NCBI RefSeq assembly: GCF_000272045.2
Contig: NZ_AJYZ02000037.1
Coordinates: 329,367 to 393,366 of the forward strand
Length of the DNA: 64,000 nucleotides
From: Vibrio crassostreae 9ZC13
Lineage (GTDB): Bacteria > Pseudomonadota > Gammaproteobacteria > Enterobacterales > Vibrionaceae
Direction: 5' to 3'
Positions 60,058 to 64,000 of the stretch are shown here, piece after piece. How positions within the stretch are numbered: the first letter of the stretch is position 1; every line of letters starts with the position of its first letter. Under the pieces are notes generated by a model, which saw only the letters and a program-made list of their open reading frames with translations, had not been told where the DNA came from and ran no database searches. A program made the translations under genes and the position numbers.

Positions 60058-61695
60058 TTACTCTTCATCAGGGAACCACTGCTGAAGAAGATCACGTGAA
60101 CGCTCCAACTCATTTTGCCAAGTATTCACACCCACGATCGTTGGCTTAAGTAAGATCACGAGCTCAGTTTTTTGCGTTAACTGATTGGTATTACGGAACA
60201 AATGACCTAAGGCTGGAATATCACCGAGGAATGGAACTTTAGAGGTCACATCACTGGTGTTGGATTTCATCAAACCACCAATAACAACCACATCGCCATC
60301 TCGAGCTCGAATCACTGAGTCAGACTCACGAATAGAGCTTTTCGCCAAAGGAAGCTGCACCACACCCGTTGTAGAACCAAGGTTGAGCTCTTTCACTTCT
60401 TCCTCGACCTCAATAACGGCTGGGTGAACATGTAAGAATACGCTACCTTTATCATCTATCTGAGGGGTCACATCTAAGGAGATACCCGAAAAGAACGGAG
60501 TTAACTCAACCTCAGGTGCGACGTTCGCGTTGTCACCACTGCCTACCGCGCTAGATAAATCCGTCACGTAGTATTCGTCAGTACCCACTTTGATAACCGC
60601 TTTCTGGTTGTTTGCAGCTGTGACTCGTGGGCTTGATAGAACGTTCAGGTCACCTTGAGTATCCATAAAGCTCAATACCGCTTCAAAACTGCCATCTGAG
60701 ATCGTTACGTTGGTTTGCCCGCCTAACAAAGAGCTGATCGCATCTAATGGAGGCAAAGTTCCACCAGGTCGATCAATTACCACACCGCCGCTGCCAATCG
60801 ACTTAGATAAATTAGACCAGCTAATACCTTGTTGGTAACCATCACTCAAGGTTACTTCCATGATTTTGGCTTCTAGGATAACTTGACGCTGCAGGCGTTT
60901 TTGAGAAATACCTAAGAACTCTCGAACCTCACGAATTTCGTCAGGGTAAGCACGCACTGTAATCACACTCGCTTGCGGGGTCACGACAACGCTTTGCCCA
61001 TCGCCCGAGCCAATTAAGTGAGCAACCGCCGCTTCAAGCTGTGGCCAAAAATCACTTTCAGAGGTCGTTTCAATCTCTGTACCACCATTCGATGTCGAGT
61101 TTGATGAATTAGAAGAGTTAGATGAATTTGACGAGTTTGAGTTCGAGTTTGAAGAGCTCGATGAATTCGAATCTGAGTTAGAGATCGTGCCGGTGGTGAT
61201 CGTCGTTAGTGAGCGACCAGAACGCTTAACTTGTAAGTAATCGACAGGGATCGTTACGGTGCGAAGACCGGCAGGATAAACTTGAATCACTTTGCCACGC
61301 TTTTCAATATCGTAGCCATACATATCTTGAGCAACAGCCAGTACCTCATCTAACGTCACGTCCGTTAGATTAAGCGTAAGGTTTCCAGACACACTTGGGT
61401 GAATAGCCGCACTATATTCCGTACCTTTCACTAAGCTGGCAAAAAAAGTTCTCGCTTCAACGCCTTTTGCCTGAATACGAAAACGCTTAACCGTTTCCAT
61501 CCCCGGAGACATCGAGTCAGAATTAAGCTGAGGCATAAGGTCATCTTGAACCGACGAAGGCAGCTTATGAAGCGCTCTGCTATTGGCTTCATTAATTGAT
61601 TCGTTTAAAGACTCTTTAATCTCAACAGGATCTCTATGCCCCATCGAACAGCCGACTAAAGATGACACTAGGATTGCTACTACAAGTTTACGCAT
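60058..61695 (-). CDS. mshL: MSHA outer-membrane secretin MshL
   Basis: MshL forms the outer-membrane pore through which the MSHA pilus emerges. The 545-residue protein starts with a lipoprotein signal (MRKLVVAILVSSLVGCSMG, lipidated Cys16) and has an N-terminal secretin/STN domain (about 75-145). A Ser/Asn-rich linker lies at 172-204. The C-terminal secretin core carries VQLPLAKSSIRESDSVIRA and VVIGGLMKSNTSDVTSKVPF. The low-complexity linker divides the N-domains from the pore. Confidence 0.95.
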   Translation of the reverse strand: MRKLVVAILVSSLVGCSMGHRDPVEIKESLNESINEANSRALHKLPSSVQDDLMPQLNSDSMSPGMETVKRFRIQAKGVEARTFFASLVKGTEYSAAIHPSVSGNLTLNLTDVTLDEVLAVAQDMYGYDIEKRGKVIQVYPAGLRTVTIPVDYLQVKRSGRSLTTITTGTISNSDSNSSSSSNSNSNSSNSSNSSNSSNSTSNGGTEIETTSESDFWPQLEAAVAHLIGSGDGQSVVVTPQASVITVRAYPDEIREVREFLGISQKRLQRQVILEAKIMEVTLSDGYQQGISWSNLSKSIGSGGVVIDRPGGTLPPLDAISSLLGGQTNVTISDGSFEAVLSFMDTQGDLNVLSSPRVTAANNQKAVIKVGTDEYYVTDLSSAVGSGDNANVAPEVELTPFFSGISLDVTPQIDDKGSVFLHVHPAVIEVEEEVKELNLGSTTGVVQLPLAKSSIRESDSVIRARDGDVVVIGGLMKSNTSDVTSKVPFLGDIPALGHLFRNTNQLTQKTELVILLKPTIVGVNTWQNELERSRDLLQQWFPDEE

Positions 61696-61710
61696 GTCTT
61701 CACTCTAACC

Positions 61711-62043
61711 TTAATTATTCTTAACATCTAAAGAGAACATCTCTAATTTCCACTGCTTAGAGCTTCTCTGCAGAGTGACGTATTCTGGATCTATGTTCTT
61801 AACTCGGTACCCTCTGATCGTTTCCCCTTGTCCGAGAATCTGACCATTCATAATCGCATAGCAAGGCGTATCTCCCTTACACACGATGCTTTCTAAAGAA
61901 GGCAAGCGATAACGAGTTGGTGCTTTCTTAGCAGGCGCCGTTTTCTGTTGAGGTGAAAGCCAGCCTAATGGCGCCGTGGGATCTTGCTCAGCCCACACAA
62001 AAGAGCTACTAAATAGCAAGGACAACAAAAGAGTTCTAACCAC
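61711..62043 (-). CDS. mshK: MSHA biogenesis protein MshK
   Basis: The 110-residue protein has a cleavable signal peptide (MVRTLLLSLLFSSSFVWA) and a small periplasmic domain resembling PilP/GspC-type connector proteins, with one pair of cysteines (VCKGDTPCYA). DPTAPLGWLSP near the mature N-terminus is typical. It links the inner-membrane complex to the secretin, by analogy. It overlaps mshJ by eight bases. Confidence 0.87.
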   Translation of the reverse strand: MVRTLLLSLLFSSSFVWAEQDPTAPLGWLSPQQKTAPAKKAPTRYRLPSLESIVCKGDTPCYAIMNGQILGQGETIRGYRVKNIDPEYVTLQRSSKQWKLEMFSLDVKNN

Positions 62044-62683
62044 CGATAAACTCCTGTCTAGTACCTAATGTGTAAACCTCGAACACCAGTCGAGCTTTAG
62101 GATATTCTTCTACTGAGTATTCAAATGTGCGCCAGTAGTAACTCACAGGTAGAGACTCAAGTGCTTGAAGGTAAGCTGAGATATCAAAGTAACTGCCGGT
62201 TAGCTCCATTCTTACAGGGTGAAGAAAGTAGCCTGAATATTCGCTGGTCTCTTTATTGTTCGAAATCGCTTCTGGTTTTAATGACTCTAGCGATTCAAGC
62301 TTTAGTCCATTACCGGCGTTAAGAACGCTCTCCAGTAACTGCGACATTTGAGAAGGTGTGATTAATCCATCAACAATCTGAGAAAGCTGAAGAGAGAGAT
62401 CTTGGCTCTCCACCAGCAGCTTTTTGTACTCTCGATTAATTTCTTTGTCTGGGTCTTTGTTTAACTGAGCTTGCAGAACAAGTAACTCACCTTGCTGCCT
62501 TTGATTCGATTGAGTCAGGCTGCTCGCCTTGGCATTTTTAGCTTGTAGATCGAGATACGCAGGCTCAACCAATAAGGTGAACAACAACATCGATAGGCCA
62601 ACAAAACCACACACAAAAAGTAGCCATTTTTCTCTTTGACTTAATGCAAGAAACTTATCGCTCAGCTGGTTCCACTGCTGCAT
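62036..62683 (-). CDS. mshJ: MSHA biogenesis protein MshJ
   Basis: This 215-residue PilO/GspM-like protein has a short cytoplasmic start, a single membrane helix (WLLFVCGFVGLSMLLFTLLV, about 19-38), a coiled coil and a periplasmic ferredoxin-like domain. It shares one base with the mshI stop, so translation is likely coupled. It should form the alignment complex with MshI and MshK. Confidence 0.9.
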   Translation of the reverse strand: MQQWNQLSDKFLALSQREKWLLFVCGFVGLSMLLFTLLVEPAYLDLQAKNAKASSLTQSNQRQQGELLVLQAQLNKDPDKEINREYKKLLVESQDLSLQLSQIVDGLITPSQMSQLLESVLNAGNGLKLESLESLKPEAISNNKETSEYSGYFLHPVRMELTGSYFDISAYLQALESLPVSYYWRTFEYSVEEYPKARLVFEVYTLGTRQEFIGG

Positions 62684-64000
62684 TATTTACTCTCCCGACG
62701 AGTACTTAGCTCAAACGTCACCACATCCTGATCATTACGGCCAATTTTTAGTTTTTCAAAAGTGCGTCCGACTAAATTAAGCTCACTTTTAAACTGACCA
62801 ATCCAGTTCGGAACGACATTTGCGTTACGAGCCAAGCCACTAAGATCTAAAGTATCGTGGGTCATGTAGATGTGCGAAAGAGAAATGTCATTTCGGCCTA
62901 ATTTAGCTAAGGAATTCATGACGCCAGAATACCCGACTTGTTGGGATTCGTCGTATTGTCCAACAGCCTTCAAAGCCTCTTTTTTAGCCTCAGTCTCACG
63001 TTTGAGACGCGCAACCGCCGCGACTTTCTCTGGAGACGGTTTATGCTGAGTTAACTTACTATTCAATTGGTTAACTTGCTTGTTAAGTTGATTCGAGTCT
63101 TGTTGCAGGGCTGTTAGCTCTTTATCTAGATTAGAAACTTGATACTGCATTGCGAAGTAACCACCAAGCATCAAAACACAAATTACTCCCCAGCTCGCAA
63201 CAACATTGGTCAGCGTAAAATATTCTTTTTTAGGCTTAAGGTGTTCAGGGTAAAGATTGACCTTAAACGTCTCTTTTTCAGCTGCAAGTTTAAGCAACAA
63301 ACTCTCTGAATTATCACGCTCACCTTCAACCAACAGTGAAACTGTCGAGCTCAATGTACTGTTTAAGGCACTTTGTAACTCTGCTTCATCTTCTTCGTCA
63401 CAACAGATTTTAAGCTGGTGAAGCTGGGTGCCTTTAATTTGAGAAGAAAGGTAATCAATCGAGCGTTGAAGCTCTAAAGCGAGGCCATCTAACTGCAGAG
63501 CACTTGACGCAACACCCGTTAAAGGTGGCACAACACTGCGGATGGTTCTTTGAAAACAAACGGTATTTTCGACAAACGCACCCAATTTAAAGTGTGAATT
63601 GACGCTACGTTGTAAAAGAATGAAATTAGACAGTTCGCCTGCACTGTAACCCCAGATTTCATCTTCAGGAGCAACACCTATTAATTCAACCTGAGCCGAA
63701 TTAGTGATATTCAAAAGCTTGTCCAACAGCTTTTTAGGCAGGACATATACTTGCAGCTTGTTCGACGTTGGTAACGCGACCGCACTCGCAGTAATTTCCG
63801 TGACTCTTTCTGAAACAAGATCTTTGAGTAAAAAAGGCAGTGCTACCGACCATTCACTCTCTGGAATGTCCGGTTTATCAATTTGGTAGGTTTGGTAGTA
63901 GTTAGCACAGACAATCAGTTGGACGCTATTACTGGTAAACGCCTCACTGCTAAGCGATTTTTTTAGCGCACTCTCCCAGTCCCCATTAACCACGGGAATG
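62683..64000 (-). CDS. mshI: MSHA biogenesis protein MshI, C-terminal part (5' end outside window)
   Basis: The frame is open to the right edge, so the true start lies outside the window and the GTG at 63993 is internal. About 439 residues are visible: a PilM-like, actin-fold cytoplasmic domain, then a membrane helix (NVVASWGVICVLMLGGYFAM), a coiled coil (DKELTALQQDSNQLNKQV) and a PilN-like periplasmic part. MshI thus fuses PilM and PilN functions of other type IV pili. It anchors the alignment complex with MshJ. Confidence 0.92.
   Translation of the reverse strand, partial: IPVVNGDWESALKKSLSSEAFTSNSVQLIVCANYYQTYQIDKPDIPESEWSVALPFLLKDLVSERVTEITASAVALPTSNKLQVYVLPKKLLDKLLNITNSAQVELIGVAPEDEIWGYSAGELSNFILLQRSVNSHFKLGAFVENTVCFQRTIRSVVPPLTGVASSALQLDGLALELQRSIDYLSSQIKGTQLHQLKICCDEEDEAELQSALNSTLSSTVSLLVEGERDNSESLLLKLAAEKETFKVNLYPEHLKPKKEYFTLTNVVASWGVICVLMLGGYFAMQYQVSNLDKELTALQQDSNQLNKQVNQLNSKLTQHKPSPEKVAAVARLKRETEAKKEALKAVGQYDESQQVGYSGVMNSLAKLGRNDISLSHIYMTHDTLDLSGLARNANVVPNWIGQFKSELNLVGRTFEKLKIGRNDQDVVTFELSTRRESK

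Noticed and set aside
61084..61182. Repeat block that could be mistaken for a CRISPR array
   Set aside because: It is a coding low-complexity tract with no regular repeat-spacer pattern; it lies in frame in mshL.

Overview
The window is a 64 kb stretch of gammaproteobacterial chromosome, almost certainly from the genus Vibrio. The evidence is the complete MSHA pilus gene order (mshI to mshQ) ending next to mreBCD, the Vibrio-like protein sequences, the roughly mid-40s GC content by eye, and short intergenic regions with textbook intrinsic terminators. The pilus set and overall look would fit the Splendidus clade, but that placement is from memory and untested. Most of the window is conserved core genome. 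The only clear mobile DNA is one intact IS66-family insertion sequence.

Layout, left to right. (1) 0-4 kb: the leucine operon leuA (3' part only) leuB leuC leuD, then a small exported DUF547 protein. (2) 4.9-13.3 kb: DUF924 protein and djlA on the minus strand, divergent from the envelope and cofactor operon lptD surA pdxA rsmA, followed by apaG and apaH. (3) 13.4-19.9 kb: folA, yjjB and yjjP, then obgE, rpmA and rplU (all minus), ispB (plus), a 63-residue unknown protein and mdh (minus). (4) 20.3-25.5 kb: argR and a TAXI-type TRAP transporter set (binding protein, fused permease, universal stress protein). (5) 25.55-27.92 kb: an IS66 element with a perfect 8 bp target duplication. (6) 27.9-36 kb: a D-2-hydroxyacid dehydrogenase, rluA, an Nramp-like transporter, rapA, and a PIN-PhoH ATPase. 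(7) 36-46.9 kb, all minus: tldD, a nitrilase-family amidohydrolase, yhdP, rng, maf, mreD, mreC, mreB. (8) 47-64 kb, all minus: the MSHA type IV pilus locus, with the structural operon mshBACDOPQ downstream of the assembly operon mshI-mshF. mshI is cut by the right edge.

How the parts work together. The lptD-surA pair links LPS export to outer-membrane protein folding. The mre genes set rod shape. The msh genes build a retractable surface-attachment pilus whose extension ATPase MshE carries the tandem N-terminal motifs known to bind cyclic di-GMP. The TRAP operon shows a strong hairpin terminator between binding protein and permease, which would give excess binding protein, and a candidate CRP site far upstream. 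The mdh promoter carries an ArcA-like box over the -35 and a perfect palindrome in the spacer.

I found no CRISPR array, tRNA, rRNA, prophage or defence island, and no system that I can defend as wholly new. The observations most worth following are the Nramp-like protein lacking the DPGN metal motif, the PDZ-like tail on the TRAP permease, the IS66 insertion that touches but preserves a stop codon, competing hairpins between leuA and leuB, an internal duplication in Maf just before its catalytic motif, and a Ser/Asn-rich, repeat-like linker in the MshL secretin.
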